From Clostridiales bacterium UBA4698 (GTDB lineage Bacteria > Bacillota > Clostridia > TANB77 > UBA1234): a stretch of 64,000 nucleotides of DNA. Made by a program: the position numbers and the translations under genes. Each line of letters opens with the position of its first letter. Within the stretch, counting starts at the first letter, position 1. Below the pieces are notes generated by a model. That model did no database searches. It saw only the letters and a program-made list of their open reading frames with translations, and was not told the origin of the DNA. Positions 43,430 to 53,095 of this stretch are shown in pieces. The stretch spans positions 62,001-126,000 of the forward strand of contig DHKI01000007.1 in assembly GCA_002404755.1 (NCBI GenBank), given 5' to 3'.

Positions 43430-44572
43430 GTGAGAAAATTTTTTACATCAGAAAGTGTGACAGAAGGACATCCAGACAAGTTATGTGATTATATTTCAGA
43501 TAGCGTTTTAGATGCATATTTAGAAAAGGATGAAAACTCGAGAGTTGCACTAGAAACAATTGCAAGCAAAGGTGAAATTTATTTAACAGGAGAGATTACT
43601 TCAAAAGCACATATCAATATTGAAAACATTGTTAGAAATGCAATAAAAGAAATTGGTTATGATAGTGAGGAGGCAGGAATAGATTATAAAACCTGCAATA
43701 TAAGAATAAATATCTCAAAGCAATCTAGCGATATTTCATTTGGAGTGGATAATGCTTTAGAAACAAGAAATAAAAATGTTGAGGCTATTGAGGGGGCAGG
43801 AGACCAAGGCATGATGTTTGGATTTGCATGTGATGAAACGAAAGAGCTTATGCCACTTGCAATTATGCTTGCACATAAACTAGCTAAAAAACTAGAAATA
43901 GTTAGAAAAGAAAAAATAATTGAAGGATTAAGACCAGATGGAAAAGTTCAAGTTACAGTCGAATATGAAGGTGACGAACCAATTAGAGTAGATACTATTG
44001 TTGTTTCAGCTCAACATATCCAAGAAAAAAATGTGGATGAGCTAAGAAAAGAGATAATAGAAAAGGTAATAAAAGAAATAGTGCCAGCTAAATTATTAGA
44101 TTCAAATACTAAATATCTAGTAAATCCAACTGGTAGATTTGTAATAGGTGGACCTTATGGTGATAGTGGACTTACAGGAAGGAAAATTATAGTAGATACT
44201 TACGGTGGATATGCAAGAAATGGTGGAGGAGCATTTTCAGGAAAGGATGCAACGAAAGTGGATAGGAGTGCCACATATATGGCAAGATTTATTGCTAAAA
44301 ATATAGTAGCAAATAAACTAGCAAGAAAATGTGAAATTCAGATTTCGTATGCTATCGGAGTTGCAAAACCGGTCTCGGTATACGTTGAAACATTTGGAAC
44401 CAACAATATTCCAGAGGACGAAATTTTAAAAATGATAGAAGAAAAGTTTGATTTAACACCGAGTGGTATAATAAATTATCTTGACTTAAAAAAGCCAATA
44501 TATAAGCAAACAACTAACTATGGACATTTTGGAAAAGAAAACTTGGCATGGGAAAAAGTGATAGAATTATAA
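43430..44572 (+). CDS. metK: S-adenosylmethionine synthetase (MetK)
   Basis: It makes S-adenosylmethionine from ATP and methionine. 380 residues with the family signatures [16 protein letters not shown] (N-terminal, ATP-binding His), [12 protein letters not shown], and [22 protein letters not shown] (P-loop-like). GTG 43430 is preferred: AAAGGG lies 10 bp upstream, while a TTG at 43421 abuts it. Slightly shorter than the typical 390-400 residues but all three domains are complete. A strong terminator follows. No SAM riboswitch is seen upstream. Confidence 0.97.
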   Translation: MRKFFTSESVTEGHPDKLCDYISDSVLDAYLEKDENSRVALETIASKGEIYLTGEITSKAHINIENIVRNAIKEIGYDSEEAGIDYKTCNIRINISKQSSDISFGVDNALETRNKNVEAIEGAGDQGMMFGFACDETKELMPLAIMLAHKLAKKLEIVRKEKIIEGLRPDGKVQVTVEYEGDEPIRVDTIVVSAQHIQEKNVDELRKEIIEKVIKEIVPAKLLDSNTKYLVNPTGRFVIGGPYGDSGLTGRKIIVDTYGGYARNGGGAFSGKDATKVDRSATYMARFIAKNIVANKLARKCEIQISYAIGVAKPVSVYVETFGTNNIPEDEILKMIEEKFDLTPSGIINYLDLKKPIYKQTTNYGHFGKENLAWEKVIEL

Positions 44573-44586
44573 GTTGACGAAACATA

Positions 44587-44625
44587 AAAAGATTGAATGG
44601 AAAAAAACTCCATCCAATCTTTTTT
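44587..44625 (+). terminator. Terminator after metK
   Basis: Arms AAAAGATTGAATGGA (44587-44601) and TCCATCCAATCTTTT (44609-44623), one mismatch, then TT. Confidence 0.85.
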
Positions 44626-44675
44626 GAGATTTAAGAAGATATACTTAATTGTCAAAATTTCACTAATAGAGATTT

Positions 44676-44933
44676 TTAAAAATCATTATTTCTAAAAAAT
44701 CTACAAGTTAGATAAGCTGTTATATATGCCGCCACAACATATATAAGAATCCATATTGCAATTGCTATTAAAGTAGTTGATGCTATATCTAATAAAAATA
44801 TTATTCCAAATGTAATTAGTAAAATTGCAGCGATTATACCAGCAACTATTTTAGGACATCTAATAAATAATTCGATGACAATAGAAAATAACACTACCAA
44901 TAATAAGCCAATTATAAAATATAAAACTACCAT
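44676..44933 (-). CDS. Small membrane protein of unknown function
   Basis: 85 residues with three predicted transmembrane helices: VVLYFIIGLLLVVLFSIVIE, KIVAGIIAAILLITFGIIFL and LIAIAIWILIYVVAAYITAY. The ends are short and polar. AAGGAGGGA lies 9 bp before ATG, a clear ribosome site, which supports it as a real gene. No known family recognised. Encoded opposite to metK and ileS. Confidence 0.6.
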   Translation of the reverse strand: MVVLYFIIGLLLVVLFSIVIELFIRCPKIVAGIIAAILLITFGIIFLLDIASTTLIAIAIWILIYVVAAYITAYLTCRFFRNNDF

Positions 44934-45080
44934 AAGGTAATCCCTCCTTTCAGGATATTTAAGAAATACCTTAGTATATCTTATGAAAAGAGGAATAATT
45001 TGTTACTATTTGTCGCTTAAGATTTTATCTATGTCGATAAGGAAATGTCTGAACAATACTAGATAATTTGAGATTTTCTC

Positions 45081-45108
45081 TTTACATTTCCATAATATGT
45101 GATATACT
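45081..45108 (+). promoter_or_regulatory. Promoter of ileS
   Basis: TTTACA (45081-45086), 16-bp spacer, TATACT (45103-45108), upstream of the T-box leader. The 44934-45080 stretch holds only the start region of the opposite gene. Confidence 0.6.
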
Positions 45109-45114
45109 ATAACT

Positions 45115-45370
45115 AGTTTTGAGAGTAATAAAAACTATTATAAAGGAGAGTAAGTTTATTAAAAGCTTTAGAGAGTGAAACATTTGCTGAAAGTTTCATA
45201 GCTAGTAGATAAGCCGAAAATCACCTTTTATGTTGCAAAACAGAAACAAGAGTAAGTTTTGCCGGGTTGGTCTTCACGTTATAGAAGAACGCATATGTTA
45301 GTATGTAGGTGGTATAGCAAAGAGCTTAAGCACTTTGTCCGAGGGTAACTTTAGGGCAAGGTGCTTTTTG
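45115..45370 (+). promoter_or_regulatory. T-box leader (isoleucine-specific) of ileS
   Basis: A tRNA-sensing leader. Stem I spans about 45160-45260, with AUC as likely specifier at 45220-45222 in GAAAATCACC. The T-box sequence GTAGGTGGTATAGCA (45305-45319) contains the UGGU-type bulge that pairs with the uncharged tRNA acceptor end. The terminator stem is AAGCACTTTGTCC (45328-45340) with GGGCAAGGTGCTT (45354-45366) and TTTTT. When uncharged tRNA-Ile binds, the antiterminator forms and ileS is transcribed. Confidence 0.88.
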
Positions 45371-45418
45371 TTTTGGAAAAATTAAGTCTAACATAAATAA
45401 TAAGAAGGAGGAATAAAA

Positions 45419-48400
45419 ATGTACAAAAAAGTTTCTACAAATTTAGACGCAGTCGAAAGAGAAAAAGAAATCATAGATTTCTGGAAGAAAAACAAGATTT
45501 TTGAAAAAAGTATAAAAGAAAGAGAAGGACATCCAACATTCATGTTTTATGATGGACCACCAACAGCAAATGGAAAGCCACATATAGGTCACATTGAAAC
45601 GCGTGTGTTTAAAGATGTATTTCCAAGATTTTGGACAATGAAAGGTTACGAAGTTCCAAGAAAAGCAGGCTGGGATACACATGGTCTTCCAGTAGAGCTT
45701 GAAGTAGAAAAAATGCTTGGAATAAATGGTAAACCACAAATAGAAGAGTATGGCGTTGAACCATTTATAAAGAAATGTAAAGAAAGTGTTTGGAAATATA
45801 AACATGAATGGGAACTAATGAGTGATAGAGTTGGTTTCTGGGCAGATATGGAAAATCCTTATGTTACATATCACAACGATTATATCGAATCTGAATGGTG
45901 GGCATTAAAAACAATAAATGAAAAAGGATTATTGTACAAAGGTCATAAAATAGTACCTTATTGCCCAAGATGTGGAACATCACTTTCATCACACGAGGTT
46001 GCACAAGGATATAAAGATGTTAAAGAAACATCTTGTATAGCAAAATTCAAAGTTAAAAATGAAGAAAACACATACATTCTAGCTTGGACAACAACACCAT
46101 GGACACTTCCATCAAATGTTGCATTGTGCGTTAGCCCTAAAGATACTTATGTAATGGTTGAAGTTGAAGATGGAACAAGATACATATTAGCAGAAGCTTT
46201 GGTTCCAAGTGTAATAAAAGAAGAATATAAAGTAGTTCGTTCTAACACAGGAAATGATTTATATGGTACAGAATATGAACCATTATATGACTTCGCAAAG
46301 CCTACTAAGAAAGCATACTATGTGGTAGCAGATTCATATGTTACACTTACAGATGGTACAGGTGTTGTACATATAGCTCCTGCATTTGGTGAAGATGATA
46401 GTAGAGTTGGAAGAGATAATGATTTACCTTTCGTACAACTTGTAAATGGAGAAGGAAAATATACAAAAGAAACAGGAGAATGGGCTGGAACATGGGTTAA
46501 AGACGCAGATAAACTTGTTTTAAATGACTTAAAAGAAAGAGGCTTATTATTTGCTGCACTTCCATATGAGCATTCATATCCATTCTGCTGGAGATGCGAC
46601 ACACCACTTCTATATTATGCAGTAGATACATGGTTTATAAAAATGTCTGCATTAAGAGACAGACTTGTTGCAAATAACAACACAGTAAATTGGATGCCAG
46701 AGAACATAAAAGAAGGAAGATTTGGTAACTTCTTAGAGAATGTTATAGACTGGGGCTTATCTCGTTCTAGATATTGGGGAACACCACTTCCAGTATGGGA
46801 ATGCGAATGTGGACATTATCATGTAATTGGAAGCATAGAAGAATTAAAGAAACTTGGTAAAGACGTTCCAGATGATATAGAATTACACAAACCATATATA
46901 GATGGAATAACTATAAAATGTGAAAAATGTGGAAAGGAAATGCATAGAGTTCCAGATGTTATAGACTGTTGGTTTGATTCTGGTTCAATGCCATTTGCAC
47001 AATATCACTATCCATTTGAAAACCAAGAACTATTTAAAAAGAGATTTCCAGCACAATTTATAAGTGAAGCTATAGACCAAACAAGAGGATGGTTCTATAC
47101 ACTTATGGCAATCTCAACGTTATTGTTTGATAGAGCACCATTTGAAAACTGCTTAGTATTAGGACATGTTCAAGATAAAGACGGATTAAAAATGAGTAAG
47201 CACAAAGGAAATGTAGTAGACCCATGGTCAGTGCTAGATAAACAAGGTGCAGACGCTGTAAGATGGTATTTCTGTGCAAGTTCATCACCATGGCTTCCAA
47301 CAAGATTTTATCCAGAAGGAATAAGTGAATATCAAAGAAAATTTATCGGAACATTCTGGAATACATATGCTTTCTATGTTTTATATGCAGACATAGATAA
47401 CTTCAATCCATTAGAATATAAATTAGAATATGATAAATTATCGCAAATGGATAAATGGGCATTATCAAAATTAAATACACTTGTAAAAGATGTAGATAGC
47501 TTAATGCAAGAATACAAGATAACAGAAAGTGCAAGATTGATACAAGACTTTACAGATGAACTTTCTAACTGGTATGTAAGAAGATGTAGAGAAAGATTCT
47601 GGGCAAATGGAATGGAACAAGATAAAATAAATGCATACATGACATTGTATACATGTTTAGTTACTCTAGCTAAAGTAACAGCACCATTTGTGCCATTTAT
47701 GACAGAAGAAATATATCAAAACTTAGTTACAAACTTAGATAAAACAGCACCAGAAAGTATTCATTTGTGTGATTATCCAGTAGCAAATGAAGAATACATC
47801 GATAAGAAACTAGAAGAAAACATGGAACTAGTATTAAAGATAGTTACACTTGGAAGATCATGTAGAAATATATCAAACATGAAAAACAGACAAGTGCTTG
47901 CTAAAGCTTATGTTGGAACAACAAAAGAATTGGCAAAAGATTATCAAGACATAATAAAAGAAGAGCTAAATGTAAAAGAGATAGAATTTACAGAAGATGC
48001 AGGTAGATTTGTATCATATAATGTAAAACCAAACTTAAAAACAGTTGGACCAAAATATGGAGCAATATTGCCAACAATTAGCCAAATGTTAAAGGGTGGA
48101 GATGGAACAGAATTTGTACATGAGCTACGTGAAAAAGGCGTATTGATATTAGAAATCGGAGATGCAAAAATAGAATTAAAAGAAGAAGATTTACTAATAG
48201 AAACAACAAAATCAGAAAAATACATATCTGCACAAGAGGGAGATATAGTAGTAGTCTTAGATATAGAATTAAATGATGAACTAATTGAAGAGGGATTTGT
48301 AAGAGAGTTAATTTCAAAGATACAAAATCTAAGAAAAGACTCTGGATTTGAAGTACAAAATCATATAGAAATCTACTATTCAGATAACGAAAAAATGGCA

Positions 48401-48532
48401 GAAATAATAGAAAGAAACAAAGCACAAATAGCAGATGAAACACTAGCAGATAAGATAGAAAAAGGCGATGGAGAAACAGAGCTAGATATAAATGGCGAAA
48501 AAGTAAAAATAAAATTAGTAAGACTTGCGTAA
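45419..48532 (+). CDS. ileS: Isoleucyl-tRNA synthetase
   Basis: A class I aminoacyl-tRNA synthetase, 1037 residues. The HIGH motif is GKPHIGHIETR near residue 55 and KMSKS is GLKMSKHKGNVV near residue 592. The CP1 editing domain contains the LAWTTTPWTLPSN motif, and PYCPRCGTSL near residue 183 is a zinc-type site. The DVIDCWFDSGSMPFAQ and C-terminal anticodon-binding segments are complete. This length and the C-terminal features match the IleS2-like (eukaryote-type, often mupirocin-resistant) subclass; that subclass call is an inference. SD AAGGAGGAAT precedes ATG. Confidence 0.97.
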   Translation: MYKKVSTNLDAVEREKEIIDFWKKNKIFEKSIKEREGHPTFMFYDGPPTANGKPHIGHIETRVFKDVFPRFWTMKGYEVPRKAGWDTHGLPVELEVEKMLGINGKPQIEEYGVEPFIKKCKESVWKYKHEWELMSDRVGFWADMENPYVTYHNDYIESEWWALKTINEKGLLYKGHKIVPYCPRCGTSLSSHEVAQGYKDVKETSCIAKFKVKNEENTYILAWTTTPWTLPSNVALCVSPKDTYVMVEVEDGTRYILAEALVPSVIKEEYKVVRSNTGNDLYGTEYEPLYDFAKPTKKAYYVVADSYVTLTDGTGVVHIAPAFGEDDSRVGRDNDLPFVQLVNGEGKYTKETGEWAGTWVKDADKLVLNDLKERGLLFAALPYEHSYPFCWRCDTPLLYYAVDTWFIKMSALRDRLVANNNTVNWMPENIKEGRFGNFLENVIDWGLSRSRYWGTPLPVWECECGHYHVIGSIEELKKLGKDVPDDIELHKPYIDGITIKCEKCGKEMHRVPDVIDCWFDSGSMPFAQYHYPFENQELFKKRFPAQFISEAIDQTRGWFYTLMAISTLLFDRAPFENCLVLGHVQDKDGLKMSKHKGNVVDPWSVLDKQGADAVRWYFCASSSPWLPTRFYPEGISEYQRKFIGTFWNTYAFYVLYADIDNFNPLEYKLEYDKLSQMDKWALSKLNTLVKDVDSLMQEYKITESARLIQDFTDELSNWYVRRCRERFWANGMEQDKINAYMTLYTCLVTLAKVTAPFVPFMTEEIYQNLVTNLDKTAPESIHLCDYPVANEEYIDKKLEENMELVLKIVTLGRSCRNISNMKNRQVLAKAYVGTTKELAKDYQDIIKEELNVKEIEFTEDAGRFVSYNVKPNLKTVGPKYGAILPTISQMLKGGDGTEFVHELREKGVLILEIGDAKIELKEEDLLIETTKSEKYISAQEGDIVVVLDIELNDELIEEGFVRELISKIQNLRKDSGFEVQNHIEIYYSDNEKMAEIIERNKAQIADETLADKIEKGDGETELDINGEKVKIKLVRLA

Positions 48533-48570
48533 AAACACAAAAAATGTAAAAATTTTACCTTCGAAAACCT

Positions 48571-48598
48571 TTGCAAAATTATAAAAATATGCTATAAT
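48571..48598 (+). promoter_or_regulatory. Promoter of the 6S RNA
   Basis: TTGCAA (48571-48576), 16-bp spacer, TATAAT (48593-48598); the RNA would begin near 48605. Confidence 0.65.
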
Positions 48599-48604
48599 AA
48601 TGTT

Positions 48605-48807
48605 AACCCTACAAAGTACGATTACTTGAGTTATATTTAGAACCAACACTAAATTTTAAGGGAGTTTGGAACTCTGGGTATGGTGTGCAAGCTCACACAT
48701 TTATATGTGTAAGTGAGAAGCCCGTAAGTACCTAGGAGAACACCCACCTGTGTACGCAGGCTCTTAAATCCGCTCAAATTAAACGGCTTCACGTGGGGTC
48801 TTTTTTT
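48605..48807 (+). ncRNA. ssrS: 6S RNA (SsrS)
   Basis: A stable RNA candidate of about 200 nt with promoter upstream and a T run downstream. The ends pair: ACCCTAC (48606-48612) with GTGGGGT (48793-48799). The interior carries the 6S-like arrangement AGAAGCC (48716-48722), then GGAGAACACCCACCTG (48736-48751) and GCAGG (48757-48761), comparable to the 3' half of known 6S RNAs. 6S RNA mimics an open promoter and sequesters housekeeping RNA polymerase in stationary phase. The call rests on conserved blocks and long hairpin shape read by eye. Confidence 0.68.
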
Positions 48808-48888
48808 ATGCTTTTTTTAAGAGATTTTTAAGGAAGAATAAAGTATAAAATTATCATTTGTGATTTCTATCATGATTGTACTTTTTAA

Positions 48889-48925
48889 AAATGTAGCAGA
48901 GCTTAGGCGTGTTCTATAAAAAATT
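48889..48925 (+). repeat. Dispersed hairpin element, copy 2
   Basis: AAAATGTAGCAGAGC plus TTAGGCGTGTTCTATAAAAAA corresponds to the element at 17363-17399. The stem AGAGC/GTTCT keeps pairing despite changes relative to GGAGC/GCTCC in copy 1. Confidence 0.5.
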
Positions 48926-48967
48926 ATAATTTAACATTTATCATAAATTGAACCTAAGTAGTAATAA

Positions 48968-49008
48968 AAAAGCTTATCTTTTATCTGTTTGATAGAAGAT
49001 AAGCTTTT
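48968..49008. terminator. Bidirectional terminator
   Basis: Perfect 13-bp arms AAAAGCTTATCTT (48968-48980) and AAGATAAGCTTTT (48996-49008), between the 6S RNA region and the convergent DUF4015 gene. Confidence 0.9.
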
Positions 49009-49012
49009 AAAA

Positions 49013-50314
49013 TTATTCTTCGGTTTTCATTGTAACTTTTGTTATTGCGTCGTAGCAGTATTTATTGCTTGGATCCCAAAGAGTGAAGTCTTTTAATCCT
49101 AAATCATATGTTGCTTGAATTTGTTTTGCGACTTGGTCTGTTCCATATGTTTGATAATTTCCTTTTCCTAACCAAGAGGCTGTGAAGTCTTGAAGATAAG
49201 GTCTAATAGAAGCAACCTTTGCATTTGAATCTCCACTATAAACTAATAATCTCTTTTGTGCGTCTTGAAGTGCTCTATATATGGTATCATAAGGAGCCAA
49301 ATCAGGTTTTGCAATCTTGTATTCGTTATTTGCATAGTGTGATGGGTAAACCATTGGGCAAACTACATCAACAATACCAGAAATTCTTGCAAAGTCTTGT
49401 CCTATATTTTCAAAGTCTCCATCGCGTTTTGTTGTTATACCAAAAACATCTGCGGAAATTGGTATATTGTATGGAGCTAATTCTTGCATAACTTTAGTTA
49501 AATAAGCACAAATTGTATCTGCTTTTGAAGCAGTAGCTGAATTAAAACCATATGCAATTTCTTTTACTTTTCCCTCAGAAGATGGAAATCTAATATAATC
49601 AAATTGAATCTCATCAAATCCAAGTTCTGCAGCTTCTTTTGCAAGTGCAATTGGATATTCCCAAGAGTTTTCATTGTATGGGTTAGGCCAAGCCTTACCA
49701 GAATAATCTTTCCATGTTGTTCCATCAGCCTTTTTATATGCAACAGTTGTTTTAACACTACCAGCATAAATCGGATCTTTAAATGTAACTATTCTACCAA
49801 CAACATAAATTCCATTATCGTGAAACTCTTTTAAAACAGCATCAATATCTCTAATCATATTTCTTGATGAGCCAATATCGATTGCTGTTTGTACTTTTGA
49901 ATTGTAAGATAATTGACCACCTTCATCTTTAATATCTAAAACAATTGCATTAAAACCATATTCTTTCATTGTTTTTATGACAGATTCTCTTATGCTTTTT
50001 GTTCCGGCACCCCAACCAGTCATATATGTAGCTTTGAAATTCTCTGGCATTGAAAGTCTACTTGTTTTTGGTGAATCGATTATTTCTGAATGTTCATCTC
50101 CACTTTTTATATCTTCACCACTTGGCTTTGTATCACCAGAATCGCCAGAGATAGGTGTGATGTCTCCTGATGAAAAATCTCCGGATGTTTCAATATTGGG
50201 GTTAAAAACGTCTTTAGTACCTTCTTTTTGAGAGGATACTTGGTTAATTCCAATGTACAATCCGAGTGTTGCTGAAACAATCATAATTATTGTAACTAAA
50301 ATTTTACTGTTCAA
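49013..50314 (-). CDS. DUF4015 putative glycoside hydrolase, membrane-anchored
   Basis: A 433-residue protein with an N-terminal membrane anchor (ILVTIIMIVSATLGLYIG), then a low-complexity linker of repeated Ser-Gly-Asp (SSGDITPISGDSGD), and from about residue 105 a TIM-barrel domain of the DUF4015/GH13-like family: TGWGAGTKSIRESVIKTMKE, AIVLDIKDEGGQL, FDEIQFDYIRFPS, PMVYPSHY, and a terminal FTLWDPSNKY. The conserved acids in DIKDE and FDYIRFP are likely catalytic. It is probably extracellular and active on cell-wall or matrix polysaccharide. The start is TTG (complement of 50312-50314), 6 bp after GAGGAGGGA. Confidence 0.85.
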   Translation of the reverse strand: MNSKILVTIIMIVSATLGLYIGINQVSSQKEGTKDVFNPNIETSGDFSSGDITPISGDSGDTKPSGEDIKSGDEHSEIIDSPKTSRLSMPENFKATYMTGWGAGTKSIRESVIKTMKEYGFNAIVLDIKDEGGQLSYNSKVQTAIDIGSSRNMIRDIDAVLKEFHDNGIYVVGRIVTFKDPIYAGSVKTTVAYKKADGTTWKDYSGKAWPNPYNENSWEYPIALAKEAAELGFDEIQFDYIRFPSSEGKVKEIAYGFNSATASKADTICAYLTKVMQELAPYNIPISADVFGITTKRDGDFENIGQDFARISGIVDVVCPMVYPSHYANNEYKIAKPDLAPYDTIYRALQDAQKRLLVYSGDSNAKVASIRPYLQDFTASWLGKGNYQTYGTDQVAKQIQATYDLGLKDFTLWDPSNKYCYDAITKVTMKTEE

Positions 50315-50426
50315 AAAAATCCCTCCTCTATAAAGACGATTATATGATATATATATTGTCACTTCAAGTAGAAAAAGAAAAGTTTTTAGATGTTTGAAAA
50401 TAGGCAATATCAAAAGGTTTTTGAAC

Positions 50427-50455
50427 TTGACTTTTTGACATTTAGATTATAAAAT
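50427..50455 (+). promoter_or_regulatory. Promoter of the rubrerythrin operon
   Basis: TTGACT (50427-50432), 17-bp spacer, TAAAAT (50450-50455). Confidence 0.65.
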
Positions 50456-50501
50456 ATTTTAAGGTTTTTTAGAAAATAATAGTTGATAGGAGGAGTTTAT
50501 T

Positions 50502-51041
50502 ATGGAACTAAAAGGAACAAAAACAGAAAAAAATTTAATGGAGGCTTTCGCGGGAGAGTCACAAGCTAGAAATAAATATACTTATTTCGCTAGTAAAGCT
50601 AGAAAAGAAGGTTACGAGCAAATTGCAGCTATATTTGAAGAAACAGCTGCGAACGAAAAAGAGCATGCAAAAATGTGGTTTAAATTATTAAACGGTGGAG
50701 AAATTGGAACAACTGCTGAAAATTTAAAAGCAGCTAGTGAAGGTGAAAATTTTGAATGGACAGATATGTATGAGAGGATGGCGAAAGAAGCAAGAGAAGA
50801 GGGCTTTGACAGAATAGCATATTTGTTTGATGCAGTTGGTAAAATTGAAAAAGAACATGAAGAAAGATATAAAAAATTATTAGAAAACCTTGAAGATGGT
50901 TTAGTATTTAGTAAAGACGGAGATAGAATTTGGAAATGCAGAAATTGCGGTCATATAGTTATTGGAAAATCAGCACCAGAAGTTTGTCCTGTATGTTCAC
51001 ATCCAAAGGCATTCTTCGAGATAAAAGCAGAAAATTATTAA
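50502..51041 (+). CDS. rbr: Rubrerythrin
   Basis: A non-haem di-iron peroxidase that reduces H2O2 in anaerobes. 179 residues: an N-terminal four-helix bundle with the iron ligands in [26 protein letters not shown] and [10 protein letters not shown], and a C-terminal rubredoxin-like [Fe(Cys)4] domain CRNCG...CPVC. SD AGGAGGAG precedes ATG. It is transcribed with the downstream antiporter (28 bp gap). It indicates an anaerobe exposed to occasional oxygen. Confidence 0.97.
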   Translation: MELKGTKTEKNLMEAFAGESQARNKYTYFASKARKEGYEQIAAIFEETAANEKEHAKMWFKLLNGGEIGTTAENLKAASEGENFEWTDMYERMAKEAREEGFDRIAYLFDAVGKIEKEHEERYKKLLENLEDGLVFSKDGDRIWKCRNCGHIVIGKSAPEVCPVCSHPKAFFEIKAENY

Positions 51042-51069
51042 TATTGTAGACTAGAATAAGGAGAGAAAA

Positions 51070-52071
51070 ATGATTATTAATATATTATTGACAGCTTTAG
51101 GTTTCTTCCTTTTAGTAGTTGGAGCGGATATCTTGGTGGACGGTGCAGGAAGTGTTGCAAAGAAGTTTAAGATACCGGTAATAGTTATTGGTCTTACAAT
51201 AGTTGCGATTGGCACATCTATGCCAGAAATGGTTGTAAGCACAGCCGCAGCAATAAGTGGGCATTCAGATATGTCCATAGGAAATGTGGTTGGTAGCAAT
51301 ATTGCAAATCTTTTATTTATATTGGGGGTTTGTGCAGTTATAAAACCACTTAAGTTTAAGAAGCAAACTAAATTAATTGAAAACTTTATAGCGATTGCCA
51401 CAACAATAATACTTTGCTTAGTTTGTATGATACCTAACTATATTACTCCGGCTGTACCTGAGGGAATGGCAACAAACCAACCACTTAGTGCGATACCAAT
51501 TTTACAAATTACAAGAGCAGAAGGAATATTTCTTTTAATCTCATTTGCACTTTTTATAGGTTACACTATTTGGGTTTCTAAAAAGGCAAATGACGAGGAA
51601 GAAGTGGAAATAAAAGAATTAAGTCTTTTTAAATCTTGTGCATTTATCGTACTTGGAATAATTGCATTAAAATTTGGTGGAGACTTGGTAGTAGAATATG
51701 TTAGTGCGATTGCAAAAGCAATTGGCATAACTGAAAGAGTAATTAGTCTTACGATAGTTGCATTTAGTACAAGCCTTCCAGAGTTAATAACATCTATAAA
51801 CGCTACTAAAAAAGGCGAAGTTGATATGGCTATTGGAAATATAATTGGTTCAGGAATATTTAATATACTTTTGATATTAGGCGTTTCGGCCGTTATTTCA
51901 CCAATAAACTATGCAGTAAATTATAATTTTGATTTAATAGTACTATTGATAGCAACTATCATATTTGCAATTTTTCCGTTCGTTGGTCAAAAGGACCATA
52001 TGTCAAAGGGAGAAGGAATATTTTTTATATTAGCTTATCTTGGATATTTAACATATCTAGTGATAGCATAG
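51070..52071 (+). CDS. CaCA-family sodium/calcium antiporter (intact)
   Basis: A 333-residue integral membrane antiporter. Two alpha-repeats: IGTSMPEMVVSTAAA with GNVVGSNIANLLFILG, and FSTSLPELITSINAT with GNIIGSGIFNILLILG. It is a paralogue of the frame-broken gene at 2492 and serves as the best internal reference for where that frame should continue. SD AAGGAGAG precedes ATG. It forms an operon with rubrerythrin; a terminator follows. Ion specificity (Ca2+, Na+ or K+) is not determined. Confidence 0.93.
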   Translation: MIINILLTALGFFLLVVGADILVDGAGSVAKKFKIPVIVIGLTIVAIGTSMPEMVVSTAAAISGHSDMSIGNVVGSNIANLLFILGVCAVIKPLKFKKQTKLIENFIAIATTIILCLVCMIPNYITPAVPEGMATNQPLSAIPILQITRAEGIFLLISFALFIGYTIWVSKKANDEEEVEIKELSLFKSCAFIVLGIIALKFGGDLVVEYVSAIAKAIGITERVISLTIVAFSTSLPELITSINATKKGEVDMAIGNIIGSGIFNILLILGVSAVISPINYAVNYNFDLIVLLIATIIFAIFPFVGQKDHMSKGEGIFFILAYLGYLTYLVIA

Positions 52072-52078
52072 TTTTGAG

Positions 52079-52109
52079 AGCATTAAGTTTTATAACTTAG
52101 TGCTTTTTT
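52079..52109 (+). terminator. Terminator after the intact CaCA antiporter
   Basis: AGCATTAAGTT (52079-52089) pairs with AACTTAGTGCT (52094-52104) with one mismatch, then six T. Confidence 0.85.
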
Positions 52110-52132
52110 ATTAATTTTAAGAATAAATCTTA

Positions 52133-52161
52133 TTGACAAGTGAATACGATAAATATATAAT
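52133..52161 (+). promoter_or_regulatory. Strong promoter of the ABC transporter operon
   Basis: Consensus TTGACA (52133-52138), 17-bp spacer, consensus TATAAT (52156-52161). The GntR-type regulator encoded at the end of the operon is a likely controller. Confidence 0.8.
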
Positions 52162-52198
52162 TGTGCTATCTCAATTAATACAATTTGGAGGTAAAAAT

Positions 52199-53095
52199 AT
52201 GATTGAAATTAAGGAATTAAATAAATCATATGGAACTAAGAAGGTTTTAGAGAACTTAAATTGTACTATAAAAACAGGTTCCATTTATGGTTTAATAGGT
52301 GCCAATGGTGCCGGAAAATCTACCCTATTAAGAGTTATAATGGGGATTTTTAGAAAAGATTCTGGAAGTATAAAAATTGATGGTGAAGAACTATCAGATA
52401 ACGAAAAAATAATGCAAAAGTTAGTGTATGTACCAGACGATTTGTTTTTCTTTAAGAATTATACTTTGAAAGACATGGCAATATTTTATAGCAAGATGTA
52501 TCCAAAATTTGATATGGATTTTGCAATGAGATTTGCTGAAAAATTGAAACTTAATACAAAACAAAAAATTCAAACTTTTTCTAAAGGTATGAAAAGACAG
52601 GTGGCACTTATATGTGCTATTTCTACAAATGCGGATTATATGTTCTTTGATGAAACGTTTGATGGAATTGATCCTGTTATTAGAAATTACATGAAAAAAG
52701 TTATAGCAGAGCAAATGGAGAAGAAAGAGACTACAATAATTATGACAAGTCATAACCTTAGAGAACTTGAAGATATCTGTGATAACTTAGGCCTTTTGTA
52801 CAAAGGCGGAGTTTTGTTCGAAAGTGATGTTGATTCATTAAAAACTAATATGTTTAAAATTCAAATTTCATTAGGAAAAGATTTTGATGAAAAAGACTTT
52901 CAAAACTTTAATGTGCTTTCTTTCAAAAAGACTGGTAGCGTAGCGACTGTTATTTTAAAAGGTGATAAAGAAGGATATGAAAAATTATTAAATGATATGA
53001 ATCCTATAATCCTAGACTTTTTACCATTAACTTTGGAGGAGATATTTATTTATGAAATGGAGGTTTTAGGATATGAATTTAACGAAATTGTTTAA
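52199..53095 (+). CDS. ABC transporter ATP-binding protein
   Basis: A 298-residue nucleotide-binding subunit of an ABC-2-type exporter. Walker A GANGAGKST near residue 36, signature FSKGMKRQ, Walker B YMFFDETFDGID, H-loop TSHNLRE. A C-terminal extension of about 85 residues follows. ATG 52199 follows GGAGGTAAAA; the upstream TTG coincides with the -35 box and is excluded. The permease start overlaps its 3' end by 23 bp. Of the YtrB/multidrug or bacteriocin-export type; substrate unknown. Confidence 0.92.
   Translation: MIEIKELNKSYGTKKVLENLNCTIKTGSIYGLIGANGAGKSTLLRVIMGIFRKDSGSIKIDGEELSDNEKIMQKLVYVPDDLFFFKNYTLKDMAIFYSKMYPKFDMDFAMRFAEKLKLNTKQKIQTFSKGMKRQVALICAISTNADYMFFDETFDGIDPVIRNYMKKVIAEQMEKKETTIIMTSHNLRELEDICDNLGLLYKGGVLFESDVDSLKTNMFKIQISLGKDFDEKDFQNFNVLSFKKTGSVATVILKGDKEGYEKLLNDMNPIILDFLPLTLEEIFIYEMEVLGYEFNEIV

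Noticed and set aside
52133..52198. Upstream TTG start for the ABC ATPase
   Set aside because: It coincides with the -35 hexamer of a consensus promoter, so it cannot be on the transcript.
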